Of a stretch of DNA of 64,000 bases, positions 53,476 through 62,463 are shown in pieces. The notes beneath the pieces are model-generated. The model had not been told where the DNA came from. It saw nothing but the letters and a program-made list of their open reading frames with translations, and made no database searches. The position numbers were made by a program, and so were the translations under genes. Positions within the stretch are counted from its first letter, which is position 1, and each line of letters opens with the position of its first letter. Source of the DNA: CALLPQ01 sp964479275 (GTDB lineage: Bacteria > Pseudomonadota > Alphaproteobacteria > Caulobacterales > Parvularculaceae); contig CAYZLR010000003.1 in the NCBI GenBank assembly GCA_964479275.1, forward strand, positions 29,908-93,907, written 5' to 3'.

Positions 53476-54870
53476 ATGGAACTGGATCCTATAAAAATAT
53501 TTCATGGGTTGAAGGCGCGCAAAGGGTTAATTCTTTTTGCGGCGCTTGGCTTTGCGGCTTTGGCGGCTTTGTTTGCCGTAAAGTCAACAAAAATGTATCA
53601 GGCGAGTGCGATTGTTCAAGTTGATAGTGATCAAAAGAACACCTTAACCGGCCGGTTGGAAACGACGGTTCGTGTCGGTGAGTTTTTAGGACAGCAAGCT
53701 GCAATTGCCCAATCGAGAACCGTCGCCTTGGTGGTTATAGATCAGCTTGTCGAGGAAGGGTTTTTCTCGATGGGTGATTTTGAAGAAACTTGGCGCAAAA
53801 GAACGGGTGGTGAAACAATTGCGGGGAATGATGCGCGCCTTTGGGCTGCTGATCAAATTTTGTCACGGCTAACTGTGACAGGCGATGCTTTAGCAAGTTC
53901 CTTACGTTTTACATTCATCAGTGACGATCCTTCCCATTCTGCAAAACTGGCCAATACATTTGCGAACTCATACATGTTGACGGTTTTAAATCAGCGTCAG
54001 CGTCGTTCTGCTCGTAATGCGCAAAAATTTTCTGATGAAACCTTTAATCTTGCGCAAGATGTTGAAGAAGCAAAGCAACAATTATCTGATTATCGTGCTG
54101 AGTCCGGAATTATTGGCTTGGGTGCAGCAAGGCTTGAAGCAGCAGAAGTTGAGTTAGCTGCATTGACGAGCCGATTAGGCGATGCCCGCGCTGATTTTTC
54201 AGAGGCACAATCGCTTCTTCGTCAAGCGCAAAATCTGTCTCCTGACGATTTGTTAAATTTACCACTTCCAACTGAAAACCTCCCTGGTCGTCAAGCGCAG
54301 GTTCGTTTGGGATCCATTTTGATTCAGTTAAACCGGGTCAGTGAACGATTCGGTGAGAAATATCCTGATTATATTGAATTGAAACGGGAAAAAGAAAATC
54401 TACAAAAAAACATCATGAATTCGATTAATAATCGCTATTCATATGCGGAGCGTAGATTGCGCGAACTCGAAACTGCTAGCAATGAGCAAAAACAAATTGT
54501 GCTGGTTTTGCAAGAGCGCAAACAGACTTTTGACGACCTTGAAAAAAATATTGATAGTCGGCGGGGTACGTATGATTTGATCAATGCGCGATCTTTACAA
54601 GAAAGCTTGCAATCACGCGTCGATGTTGTGGATGTTTTATTGTTATCACGTGCTGTTCCTACCAGCACACCTACACTTCCTCCAATACCATTTTTAGTTT
54701 TCGCAGGGTTTGTTTTTGGTGCTGGTCTTGGGGTGGTCTTGGCTTTTCTTCTTGAAATGATCACTCGCAAAATTCGGGTGCAAAAAACGGTACAAACAAT
54801 TTTGAAAGTACCCGTTCTCGCTGAATTAAATTTGGAAGATAACGGTGTCAAAGAGGTGAAATTTGCATGA
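53476..54870 (+). CDS. epsF: EpsF-like polysaccharide chain-length determinant (Wzz/GumC family)
   Basis: A 464-residue inner-membrane polysaccharide co-polymerase. Two membrane segments flank a periplasmic part: residues about 18-37 (LILFAALGFAALAALFAV) and 400-423, with the proline-rich entry TPTLPPIPFLVFAGFVFG typical of Wzz proteins. Between them are long coiled coils (residues 170-215 and 290-370). It sets glycan chain length in concert with a cytoplasmic tyrosine kinase, here the EpsG-like protein whose start overlaps its stop by four bases. It follows epsD by ten bases. Confidence 0.9.
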   Translation: MELDPIKIFHGLKARKGLILFAALGFAALAALFAVKSTKMYQASAIVQVDSDQKNTLTGRLETTVRVGEFLGQQAAIAQSRTVALVVIDQLVEEGFFSMGDFEETWRKRTGGETIAGNDARLWAADQILSRLTVTGDALASSLRFTFISDDPSHSAKLANTFANSYMLTVLNQRQRRSARNAQKFSDETFNLAQDVEEAKQQLSDYRAESGIIGLGAARLEAAEVELAALTSRLGDARADFSEAQSLLRQAQNLSPDDLLNLPLPTENLPGRQAQVRLGSILIQLNRVSERFGEKYPDYIELKREKENLQKNIMNSINNRYSYAERRLRELETASNEQKQIVLVLQERKQTFDDLEKNIDSRRGTYDLINARSLQESLQSRVDVVDVLLLSRAVPTSTPTLPPIPFLVFAGFVFGAGLGVVLAFLLEMITRKIRVQKTVQTILKVPVLAELNLEDNGVKEVKFA

Positions 54871-55829
54871 CGGTTAGTGTCTTTCCCTCTCCTCTACCTG
54901 TAACGGAACCTGCCCGGCAGCTGGCCGATATTGAGCGGCGTCTGGAAGATGATCGCAATGCTGCGGAGCGTCGCTCTCGCCGGCTCGGTGACACATTGCT
55001 GGCAATGGGATTATTAACCGAGCGTCATGTCCGCCAAATCACGCAGATACAAGAAGATACGGGTGAGCCTTTTGGTCGAATTGCAATCCGCAAAGGGTTT
55101 GTAAAGCCTAGTGCGGTGCAAGCTGCGATTGGTGTGCAGTTTGGGTTTTTGCGCGAGAGTGATCATCCCATTCGTATACCAAAGCGTCTTGTTGTGATGC
55201 GCAAGCCTCACTCTAAAGAGGCGGAGCAAATTCGATTAATGCGCACACGTTTGATTACAAGTTGCGAGGCCAATGAGTTAAAAACAATTTCTGTGATTGG
55301 CATGGGGCGCGATCAGGGCGCTGTCGAATTAGCGGCTAATCTTGGCGCAACTTTTGCGCAATTGCATCGCCGTGTTCTTATTCTTGATGCAAATTTGAGA
55401 GCTCCTTCGCTGGGACAATTTTTTAGCGCCGGTGTCGTAAGGTCACGAAAAAATAACGTTGGAAATGGCGTCAAGGGTTTGAGTGATTATCTTTCTGGGC
55501 GCGCTCGTTTTGATGATGTCATTCAACAAAGTTTGGTGACCCGCCTTGATTTGTTGACCGAAGGGCAACGCGCCTATAATCCTCAAATTTTATTAGGGAG
55601 CGAGGCTTTTGACGGTTTGCTTGATCGTGCAAAACGTGATTATGACATCATCCTTTTATTATCCACAGGCTATGGGCCCATCGCAGATGGTCAATTTGTC
55701 TGGCAAAAATCTGATAGCGCTCTTGTTGTTGCCCGAAAAAATAAAACCCGCGAAGATGAGTTAAAGCAGCTGGCGGCAATTTTATATGATCTGGACACAA
55801 CAATGTTGGGCGCTGTTCTCGCCAAGTAA
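54867..55829 (+). CDS. epsG: EpsG-like tyrosine-autokinase family protein with degenerate nucleotide site
   Basis: A 320-residue cytoplasmic protein. Residues ~10-95 form a helical domain like the N-terminus of GspE/EpsG (RRLGDTLLAMGLLTERHVRQ), then a BY-kinase/ParA-type domain. The expected nucleotide motifs are eroded: where relatives have GEGKST (or GEGRS) before AANL, this protein reads GRDQGAVELAANL; Walker A' is LILDANLR instead of DxDLR; and the Walker B position is IILLLSTGYGP without the aspartate. No tyrosine cluster is present at the C-terminus. It may be a pseudokinase that only scaffolds EpsF. Four bases overlap with epsF, and xrtB starts ten bases downstream. Confidence 0.85.
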   Translation: MTVSVFPSPLPVTEPARQLADIERRLEDDRNAAERRSRRLGDTLLAMGLLTERHVRQITQIQEDTGEPFGRIAIRKGFVKPSAVQAAIGVQFGFLRESDHPIRIPKRLVVMRKPHSKEAEQIRLMRTRLITSCEANELKTISVIGMGRDQGAVELAANLGATFAQLHRRVLILDANLRAPSLGQFFSAGVVRSRKNNVGNGVKGLSDYLSGRARFDDVIQQSLVTRLDLLTEGQRAYNPQILLGSEAFDGLLDRAKRDYDIILLLSTGYGPIADGQFVWQKSDSALVVARKNKTREDELKQLAAILYDLDTTMLGAVLAK

Positions 55830-55839
55830 GCGGGGGTTT

Positions 55840-56772
55840 ATGACAGATCAGATAAAGCTGTATCCATCGCAATTGTCATCACGGTTAATAATGAACTTCT
55901 CAATCGCCGGGTTGGTCATCTCGTATGCGATTTTATTTACTCCTGTTTATTTGAATTTCCTGAATGGTGCGTGGGCGCGTGAAGAGAATGCGCATATGCC
56001 CTTTATACTCGCTATTTGCATTGGCCTTGGGTTTACAGAATTTTCGTCGAGCCGAATAAAACTTGTGAGTCATTCGATTGAAAAATTTATAGGGGGGCTG
56101 ATTTTAAGTGTAGGTCTTTTGTTGTTTTTTTATTCACGCATAGAGGAAGTTGAGCTCGTTCTTTCCATAACACAGTTAATCATTGTTTTTGGAAGTGTGC
56201 TGATGGTATCGGGTATAAAGGGCGTGCAATCGTTATGGTTTGTTTTTGCATTGTCTCTATACCTTGTTTTGTGGCCTGGGTGGGCCATGGATATGGTAAC
56301 CTTTCCTTTGAAAATGATGATTTCTGCCCAAGTTGCTGATGGTCTCTTTTTTTTGGGTTTTCCCGTTAGCCATGAAGGAGCCATTATCAGTGCGGGCGCT
56401 TATGAGTTATTGGTTGCAGATGCCTGTTCCGGTATTAATTCCTTAATTGCTTTGACGTCAGTGGGGGTGGTTTATCTTTATGTGATCAAGCGACCTAATC
56501 CATACTCAAATGTAGTAACTTTATTGATGTTAATTCCGATAGCGATTTTAGCAAATATGATCCGGGTTGCGGCATTGGTAATGATTACGTATTTTTTGGG
56601 GTATGATGCGGGTCAAAGCTTTCTTCACGATTTGTCAGGGCTGATTATGTTTGCTGTCGCATTGCTTGGTGTCTTCGCAGTGGAGGCATTGGCGGCAAAA
56701 TTTTTAGGACCTAAGGCCGAATTGAACATGCATTCTGACCTCTTAAGTAAGGGGGGTGCAAGGCATGATTGA
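55840..56772 (+). CDS. xrtB: Exosortase (XrtB/EpsH type)
   Basis: A 310-residue membrane protein with about eight hydrophobic segments and the exosortase catalytic triad in the expected order: Cys196 in VADACSGINSL, Arg242 in ANMIRVAAL and His263 in SFLHDLSGLIMF. Exosortases are transpeptidase-like enzymes that process PEP-CTERM proteins. Placement after epsD, epsF and epsG and before epsI is the arrangement described for exosortase B, so I favour XrtB over XrtA. The frame extends to 55786; the ATG at 55840 follows a GGGGG and lies ten bases past epsG. Its end overlaps epsI by eight bases. Confidence 0.9.
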   Translation: MTDQIKLYPSQLSSRLIMNFSIAGLVISYAILFTPVYLNFLNGAWAREENAHMPFILAICIGLGFTEFSSSRIKLVSHSIEKFIGGLILSVGLLLFFYSRIEEVELVLSITQLIIVFGSVLMVSGIKGVQSLWFVFALSLYLVLWPGWAMDMVTFPLKMMISAQVADGLFFLGFPVSHEGAIISAGAYELLVADACSGINSLIALTSVGVVYLYVIKRPNPYSNVVTLLMLIPIAILANMIRVAALVMITYFLGYDAGQSFLHDLSGLIMFAVALLGVFAVEALAAKFLGPKAELNMHSDLLSKGGARHD

Positions 56773-57493
56773 GGAACAGGGGTCACGAGGTCGGCCAGCA
56801 ATAATTACGCTGTGTTTTATAAGTGTGATGATGTTGTTGACGGCGGTAAGTACCACAATGGTGATGTCTGGGCCCGGTCCTGAGGGAAAAGGGCAAGATG
56901 AGCATATGGCGCGTGTTCCTCCAGACTTAGAGGCAATTTTGCCCGATCATTTTGAAAGTCATGCTGGATATTGGAGCCGCGTGCATTTAAGTGACGCGGT
57001 TTTACCTGAAGAGGTAAATGCGCAGCCCGGAGAGCTTGTTGTCTATCGGGCGTACCGTAATCCACTGGGCCGTATTGTCACCTTGGTGATCGCTTATGGC
57101 CCCCCCGGGAGTGACTCAGTGAGATTGCATCGCCCTGAAACCTGTTATGTAAGTCAAGGATTTGCTATCGATTGGCGCGCGCGCGCCAACTTAAATTGGA
57201 ACAATGAAAATAAAAAAATCTCAATCCCTGTGAACCGTCTTATGACGCAAAACTCAACCCGGCATGAAGCGGTGAGTTACTGGATGCGCGCAGGTCAGGG
57301 CTATGCAAAATCGGCTGCGGCCCATCAATGGATAAATTTGAAACAAGGTTTTGGCCAAACGGCTGATGGCGTTCTTGTGCGTATGTCCAGTCAAGGCAAT
57401 AGCGATCGTGAGTTCGATTTGCATTTGGACTTTATGGATGGGTTTTTGCGCGCAATGCACGAACAGGACCGCAAAATACTGATTGTGATTTAA
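56765..57493 (+). CDS. epsI: EpsI family protein (exosortase-associated)
   Basis: A 242-residue protein with one N-terminal membrane segment (AIITLCFISVMMLLTAV) and a periplasmic EpsI domain with the hallmark VRLHRPETCYVSQGFAIDW. EpsI occurs next to or fused to exosortases and is needed for exopolysaccharide production; its activity is not established. A GTG at 56756 is in frame, but the ATG at 56765 has a GGGGG about eight bases upstream. It ends the exosortase operon; no glycosyltransferase, flippase or polymerase gene follows. Confidence 0.88.
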   Translation: MIEEQGSRGRPAIITLCFISVMMLLTAVSTTMVMSGPGPEGKGQDEHMARVPPDLEAILPDHFESHAGYWSRVHLSDAVLPEEVNAQPGELVVYRAYRNPLGRIVTLVIAYGPPGSDSVRLHRPETCYVSQGFAIDWRARANLNWNNENKKISIPVNRLMTQNSTRHEAVSYWMRAGQGYAKSAAAHQWINLKQGFGQTADGVLVRMSSQGNSDREFDLHLDFMDGFLRAMHEQDRKILIVI

Positions 57494-57600
57494 AACCTTT
57501 CAGGTCTGTTTGATTTTATCGGCAAACGACGTCATTTTTGTCTCTATCTTTTTGTGTGTTTATTATCTGAAAAACTGCGCATATTTATTTGATAAACGCG

Positions 57601-57650
57601 CTAGAGCATTTTGCGATCAATTGGGAACCGGTTGGCTTGCAAAAAATGTG
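57601..57650. repeat. Intergenic repeat, copy C
   Basis: Bases 57611-57650 align without gaps to copy A (29 of 40), sharing TTGCG, TGGGAACCGGTTG and AAATG. The copy begins with CTAGAGCATT, and GCATTTTGC can pair with GCAAAAAATG apart from two extra A residues. It lies between epsI and the MscS gene. CTAGAGCA is shared with the hairpin at 61507. Confidence 0.75.
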
Positions 57651-57721
57651 AAAGAATAACAACACAGAGCAGCTTTGTGATTCAGATCGATTCATAGTTG
57701 CGCTAGAATGGATTGGGATTG

Positions 57722-59131
57722 ATGATAGCAAGACAAGATGCAAGTACCAATGCAACGGAGACAAAAGTGGCGGAGAGCGCCCAGACCAGCTCAACAACGG
57801 ATGATGCGCCCTCACTTGTGAGCTCAGAAAACGTCGAAGTTTATTTATCCGATGCGATCTCATGGGTGCAAACCGCTCTTACATCCGTCGACTTTTTACT
57901 ACAAGTGGGCATTCTTTTAGGCGCTTTGGTACCGGCGGTAATGTTTGGGCCGGGCCTTAAAAAACTCCTAGAAACTCGCCTGGTTCCATTAATGCCGATC
58001 CGGATTTTAAAGCGTGCGGCGCGCGCTTTGGCGGATCTGGCAACACCCATTGCGCTTTTTTTGACATTACAAATTGCCCGCGCTGCTTTGGCTGGCGCCG
58101 ATTGTAAAACGGGCATTGTTGAAGCCGGTATTGCGCTATTGTCAGCATGGATCGTCATTCGTCTGGTGACTTTGGTGATCCGCTCGGAATTTTGGTCGAG
58201 GGTGGCTTTTTATGTGGCGTGGCCAATTGCGGCTCTGGATGCTTTTGGTGTGCTTGGCAATGTCGTTACGGAATTGGAAAAAATATCTTTTCCAATCGGG
58301 GAAAATGAAATTGGGAAAGAAATCCGCTTTTCTGCACTCGATGCATTGCGCGTGATGATTGTTTTTGCGGTTCTGTTCTGGGTCGCAAATATTGCAAAAC
58401 GGTTTTTGGGTGAACGTATTCGCGCAGTTGACGAATTAACGCCATCCATACAGGAACTTTTGATCAAAATTATCAATATCTTGTTGCCGATTATTGCATT
58501 ATTATTGGCACTTCAAATTGTCGGGTTCAATCTTGCAACGCTGACCATTTTTGGCGGCGCCGTTGGTCTCGGTGTCGGTCTGGGTTTGCAAAAAACGATT
58601 TCCAACTTTATTGCCGGGTTCACTTTGGTCGCTGATAAGTCTATTAAGCCTGGCGATACAATCGAGGTTGGGGATACGTTTGGCTGGGTTACGGCCATGG
58701 GCGCGCGCTATGTAACAGTTCGTACTCGGGATGGGACCGAACATCTTGTACCCAACGATCGGTTCATCGAGGAGGGCGTTATCAATTGGTCCCATGCGGA
58801 TAAAATTGTGCGTCTTCATGCGAGTTTTGGAGTGGCCTATGGCACAGAAGATTTGCGATTAGTTAAGAAGCTTGCGCAAGATGCCTGCCTAGAACATGAC
58901 CGGGTTTTAAAAAACCCTCCGCCTAATTGCAATCTTATGGGGTTTGGGGATAGCGTTGTGGAATTTGATTTAAGGTTTTGGATCAACGATCCTTCAAAAG
59001 GGGTCTCTAATATTCGTAGCGAAGTGTTTCTCTCCATATGGGCGAAGTTAAAAGCAGAAGGCATTGAGATTCCCTTTCCCCAACGCGACCTTCATATTAA
59101 ATCCATGCCGAAGAGCTTGATTTCTGTTTAA
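57722..59131 (+). CDS. MscS-family mechanosensitive ion channel
   Basis: A 469-residue inner-membrane channel. About six hydrophobic segments precede the conserved pore helix region (GLGVGLGLQKTISNFIAGF) and the MscS beta domain (IKPGDTIEVGDTFGWVTAMG, then NDRFIEEGVINWSH), with a C-terminal alpha/beta domain. The protein is larger than E. coli MscS (286) through extra N-terminal membrane segments, as in YnaI/YbiO types. It releases solutes on hypo-osmotic shock. The frame opens at TTG 57713; the ATG at 57722 is taken as the start. Confidence 0.93.
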   Translation: MIARQDASTNATETKVAESAQTSSTTDDAPSLVSSENVEVYLSDAISWVQTALTSVDFLLQVGILLGALVPAVMFGPGLKKLLETRLVPLMPIRILKRAARALADLATPIALFLTLQIARAALAGADCKTGIVEAGIALLSAWIVIRLVTLVIRSEFWSRVAFYVAWPIAALDAFGVLGNVVTELEKISFPIGENEIGKEIRFSALDALRVMIVFAVLFWVANIAKRFLGERIRAVDELTPSIQELLIKIINILLPIIALLLALQIVGFNLATLTIFGGAVGLGVGLGLQKTISNFIAGFTLVADKSIKPGDTIEVGDTFGWVTAMGARYVTVRTRDGTEHLVPNDRFIEEGVINWSHADKIVRLHASFGVAYGTEDLRLVKKLAQDACLEHDRVLKNPPPNCNLMGFGDSVVEFDLRFWINDPSKGVSNIRSEVFLSIWAKLKAEGIEIPFPQRDLHIKSMPKSLISV

Positions 59132-59238
59132 AACCAGAATGTAGTGATACTCTTTGTGTTCTGGCGTTTTCAAATTGCCAACCGCCATTGAGCGGCAGCA
59201 CTCAATTTTAGTGGGAGGGGCAATCAGCCTGGTATATT

Positions 59239-60375
59239 ATGCGAAATTTTGCCTTAGAGACATATTTTTCAAAGTGGGAGTTTCAAGCAACACACCACAT
59301 GACTGCATCAGATGTGCAATCCATGTCTATTGGGGAGTTGTTGACACTCGCGGATTTGCCGCTTGATGCGTTAGCCGATGCTCATTTGGGGTATACTGAG
59401 ACTTGGGGCGCGCCGGATTTAAGAGAGGCGATCGCAAAAACCTATGATCATTTAAAGCCAGATAATATTTTATGTTTTGCTGGAGCGGAAGAGGGGGTTT
59501 ATGCTGCGATGCGTGTGCTGCTTCACCCTAATGATCATGCAATAGTGATTGTGCCTAATTATCAAGCGGCAGAGACTTTACCTCTCGATATTTGCGAGGT
59601 GAGCGGTGTGCCTCTGGATGCGGATAATAATTGGGTACTTGATATTGATGATATTGCAATGGCGATCAAGTCAAATACGAAATTGGTTTCGATATGCTTT
59701 CCCAACAATCCAACAGGAAAAATTATATCGTCTACTGATTATAAAAAACTGATTGAGTTATGCCGGGTTCATGGCCTGTATCTCTTTAGCGATGAGGTCT
59801 ATCGGTTATTGGAGCTTGATCCTGAAAATCGTATCGATCAAGCTGCGGATATTTATGAAAAGGCACTGTCACTAAATGTGATGTCAAAGGCTTACGGATT
59901 ACCCGGGTTGCGTGTGGGGTGGATTGGCAGCCAAGATAAAGAGCTTTTGTTGAAAATTGAACGCTATAAACATTATCTGTCCATCTGTAATTCGGCGCCG
60001 TCAGAGCGATTAGCGGTAATTGCTTTGAGTGTGCGCGATAAAATTTTAGACAAAAACCGTACTTTAATGAATGAAAATGCCAGCAAACTTGATGGTTTTT
60101 TTGCTGATTATCCAGATTTGTTTGACTGGAACCGTCCCGACGGCAGTTGTGTGGCATATCCAAAATTTAAGGGGCGCGGCGGCGTAGAAAAGTTTTGTCG
60201 TGATTTGGTCGAGGAAGAAGGGGTCTTGTTGCTACCCGCTTCGTTATATGTTTCTGAGTTATTGGCAACGCCCCCGGATCATTTTCGAATTGGTTTTGGG
60301 CGCAAAAATATAGATGAGGGGTTGGCGGCATTTCGCGGGTTTTTAAATCGAAAACACAATGAATTAACGCCATAA
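59239..60375 (+). CDS. Class I/II PLP-dependent aminotransferase
   Basis: A 378-residue fold-type-I PLP enzyme. The PLP lysine lies in NVMSKAYGLPGLRVGWIG near residue 217; SICFPNNPTGKIIS and LFSDEVYRLLEL are the Asn/Asp/Tyr cofactor motifs, and the C-terminal arginine is in FRIGFGRKN. The N-terminal RNFALETYFSKWEFQATHHM identifies a subgroup of uncertain substrate. Its stop overlaps by one base the ATG of an ornithine-cyclodeaminase-family gene, so the two are coupled and probably act on the same amino- or imino-acid. The nearest good purine-rich site (GGAGGGG) is about 19 bases upstream, so a leader structure is possible. Confidence 0.9.
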   Translation: MRNFALETYFSKWEFQATHHMTASDVQSMSIGELLTLADLPLDALADAHLGYTETWGAPDLREAIAKTYDHLKPDNILCFAGAEEGVYAAMRVLLHPNDHAIVIVPNYQAAETLPLDICEVSGVPLDADNNWVLDIDDIAMAIKSNTKLVSICFPNNPTGKIISSTDYKKLIELCRVHGLYLFSDEVYRLLELDPENRIDQAADIYEKALSLNVMSKAYGLPGLRVGWIGSQDKELLLKIERYKHYLSICNSAPSERLAVIALSVRDKILDKNRTLMNENASKLDGFFADYPDLFDWNRPDGSCVAYPKFKGRGGVEKFCRDLVEEEGVLLLPASLYVSELLATPPDHFRIGFGRKNIDEGLAAFRGFLNRKHNELTP

Positions 60376-61382
60376 TGGAGATAATCCCTAAAATGGAAAT
60401 TGTTTCTTTGGCATCAATTATGCCGTTATTGACCAATAAACAGGAAATTCTGGAGGCCATTAAACAGGGATTTATCGCCCATCAAAACGAAGAGATCTGC
60501 GTGCCACCCCCACTTGCTATGATCTTTCATAAGCAGGATAAGGGCGCCCAGGGCATTAAAGGGGACTGCCATGTTAAAGCTGCGAGTGGTACTCAGAATG
60601 AATTTTTTTGTGTAAAAGTTGCAACCGGATTTTATGATAATGCGGATTATGATTTGCCAGTTAATAATGGGCTTTCATTATTGTTTTGTGCAAAAACCGG
60701 CACTCCCTTGGTGTTGTTTCATGATCAAGGTCTTTTGACCTCAATCAGAACCGCGGCCGCTGGGGCGCTCGCAGCGAAGTTGTATGTAACACAGTCAGGC
60801 GCCCCTTTGCGTCTTGGTATTGTTGGTGGCGGGCACCAAGCGCAATTACAAGCGGAGTGGATCATTGAAACACAGAATATTCAGACACTGACGATTTGGG
60901 CGCGTGATCATGAAAAAGCAAATATCCTGGCGCAGAAGTTAACACAGACCGGCGTAAGAATAGAGGTTGCGCAATCCGTCAATCATTTGTGTCGACAATT
61001 GGATATTGTCGTCACAACCACATCATCGACTGCGCCGATTGTTCAAGAGCGGGATATCTGTGATGGGCAAATGATTATTGCCATGGGCGCAGATAGTCCC
61101 GGTAAAAGTGAGCTCGATCCTGCCTGTTTGGCCAAAGCATCCCTAATCGTGACAGATGATCATCAACAATGTCTCAATTATGGAGAATTCGGCAACAGGG
61201 TCAGGTCAGGGTTTGTCCGTCATGATCATGATAAGGGGTTTGGTGCGATGCTCTCATCTGGCGGACAGGCCAAAGCAGGGAAGATAACAATCATCGATTT
61301 AACAGGCGTTGGTGTTCAAGATTTAGCGATTGCCATATACGCTTACGCAAAGTTGAAGAAAGAACCAATGTCGCTCTGGTAG
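60375..61382 (+). CDS. Ornithine cyclodeaminase/mu-crystallin family protein
   Basis: A 335-residue NAD(P)-binding protein. The Rossmann motif is LGIVGGGHQAQLQAEWI (near residue 151), with the family N-terminal half (VKAASGTQNEFFCVKVATGF) and C-terminal SGGQAKAGKITIIDLTGVGVQD. Members include ornithine cyclodeaminase, ketimine reductases, alanine dehydrogenase and opine-type enzymes, so the reaction cannot be fixed from sequence. Translation is coupled to the aminotransferase by a TAATG overlap. The pair suggests transamination followed by reduction or cyclisation of the keto or imino product. A second in-frame ATG (60393) is possible. Confidence 0.88.
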   Translation: MEIIPKMEIVSLASIMPLLTNKQEILEAIKQGFIAHQNEEICVPPPLAMIFHKQDKGAQGIKGDCHVKAASGTQNEFFCVKVATGFYDNADYDLPVNNGLSLLFCAKTGTPLVLFHDQGLLTSIRTAAAGALAAKLYVTQSGAPLRLGIVGGGHQAQLQAEWIIETQNIQTLTIWARDHEKANILAQKLTQTGVRIEVAQSVNHLCRQLDIVVTTTSSTAPIVQERDICDGQMIIAMGADSPGKSELDPACLAKASLIVTDDHQQCLNYGEFGNRVRSGFVRHDHDKGFGAMLSSGGQAKAGKITIIDLTGVGVQDLAIAIYAYAKLKKEPMSLW

Positions 61383-61506
61383 TGGGGCGAATTATCATTC
61401 AAAAATTGTAGCTGTTTGGGGGGGCAAGTGGAAATGCCTTTGGGGTTCGTGTCGTTTCTGCTAAACTCTGATTTCTTTGGGGCGGCATTTTGATTACGTT
61501 TTGATG

Positions 61507-61550
61507 CTAGAGCAAATTTGATGCGATCTGTTTTGCTAAATTGCTCTTAG
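61507..61550. repeat. Imperfect palindromic element, CTAGAGCA type
   Basis: AGAGCAAATTT pairs with AAATTGCTCT (ten pairs, one bulged A), and the outer CTAG...TTAG extends it with a bulge. GCTAGAGCA and TGCGATC are also found in order at 57599-57617 (copy C). It may act as a terminator or be a mobile-derived repeat. Confidence 0.6.
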
Positions 61551-61632
61551 TATTGTGTTTCTGCATTTTTGTTGGCCGACGGTACCTCTTTGGCTGCAAA
61601 AAGCTCTTGTAAAAGTTGGAAAGAAGACTGCT

Positions 61633-62304
61633 ATGACTGGATATAAAAAAGCCCCTTCTCAATTACTCCCGTTTCAAATAAGCATTTCTCAAGCATTGCG
61701 GAAGATTTTTTCGGTTCTTCATTTCCGGGTCTTAGCGGGGCTGGTCATAGGGCTCACGCTAGCAGCATGTGTTGCTTCAACCCCTTATGAGTCGGCCAGC
61801 CGAACGGGATATGGATATTCTGACCAACGCATAGAATCTGATCGCTACCGTGTAACATTTCGCGGTAATGCAGCGACATCACGAGAAACTGTCGAAAATT
61901 ATCTACTGCTAAGATCGGCTGAAATTACGCTGGAAAATGGTTATGATTATTTCATCGTTGTTGAAAATGATACCGAGGCGAGATCCTATTACTCTTCACT
62001 ATATGGGTCTTCCTTCCATGGGGGCTTTCATAACGGGTTTGGTCCATTTTATGGTGGCGGTGGTTTTGGTCGTCGCGGATTTAGGGGGGGTTTTGGCCGC
62101 TTTGGGGCTTTTCCTTACTATCCTTATGGTTTCGGCTATGGGGCAGACTATTATGGTGGCAGTTACCGGGAAAATACGCAATATTCTGCCATAGCCTTTA
62201 TTGCTCTCTTCAAGGGTGAAAAGCCAAAAAATGAAAGCGCTGCATTCAATGCGAGAGAAGTTGCGGATAATTTGCGTCCATTGGTGCAGCAAGATCAATC
62301 TTAG
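61633..62304 (+). CDS. CC0125/CC1285-type lipoprotein
   Basis: A lipoprotein of about 223 residues: signal peptide with lipobox LTLAAC, then the conserved core GYSDQRIESDRYRVTFRGN and VENYLLLRSAEITLENGYD. A glycine-, phenylalanine- and tyrosine-rich stretch follows (about residues 122-180), which looks flexible and may be a low-complexity insertion. The family occurs in alphaproteobacteria, sometimes in two or more copies, with no known function. The frame is open to 61555; the ATG at 61633 has AAGAAG upstream and gives the usual signal length. Confidence 0.8.
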   Translation: MTGYKKAPSQLLPFQISISQALRKIFSVLHFRVLAGLVIGLTLAACVASTPYESASRTGYGYSDQRIESDRYRVTFRGNAATSRETVENYLLLRSAEITLENGYDYFIVVENDTEARSYYSSLYGSSFHGGFHNGFGPFYGGGGFGRRGFRGGFGRFGAFPYYPYGFGYGADYYGGSYRENTQYSAIAFIALFKGEKPKNESAAFNAREVADNLRPLVQQDQS

Positions 62305-62463
62305 GTAGCCGCTCATTACCATTGGGGATTACTCAGTGACCGGTGACAAATCTAGCCTTGAATCTAGGCTGGAGGTGGCATTTTGTGGCTTTACAATTGC
62401 CGCTAAGGGGGGCATGTACAGAGCGAAAATGATGAAAACTCCAGCCCTGCAAGAGCTTGCCTT

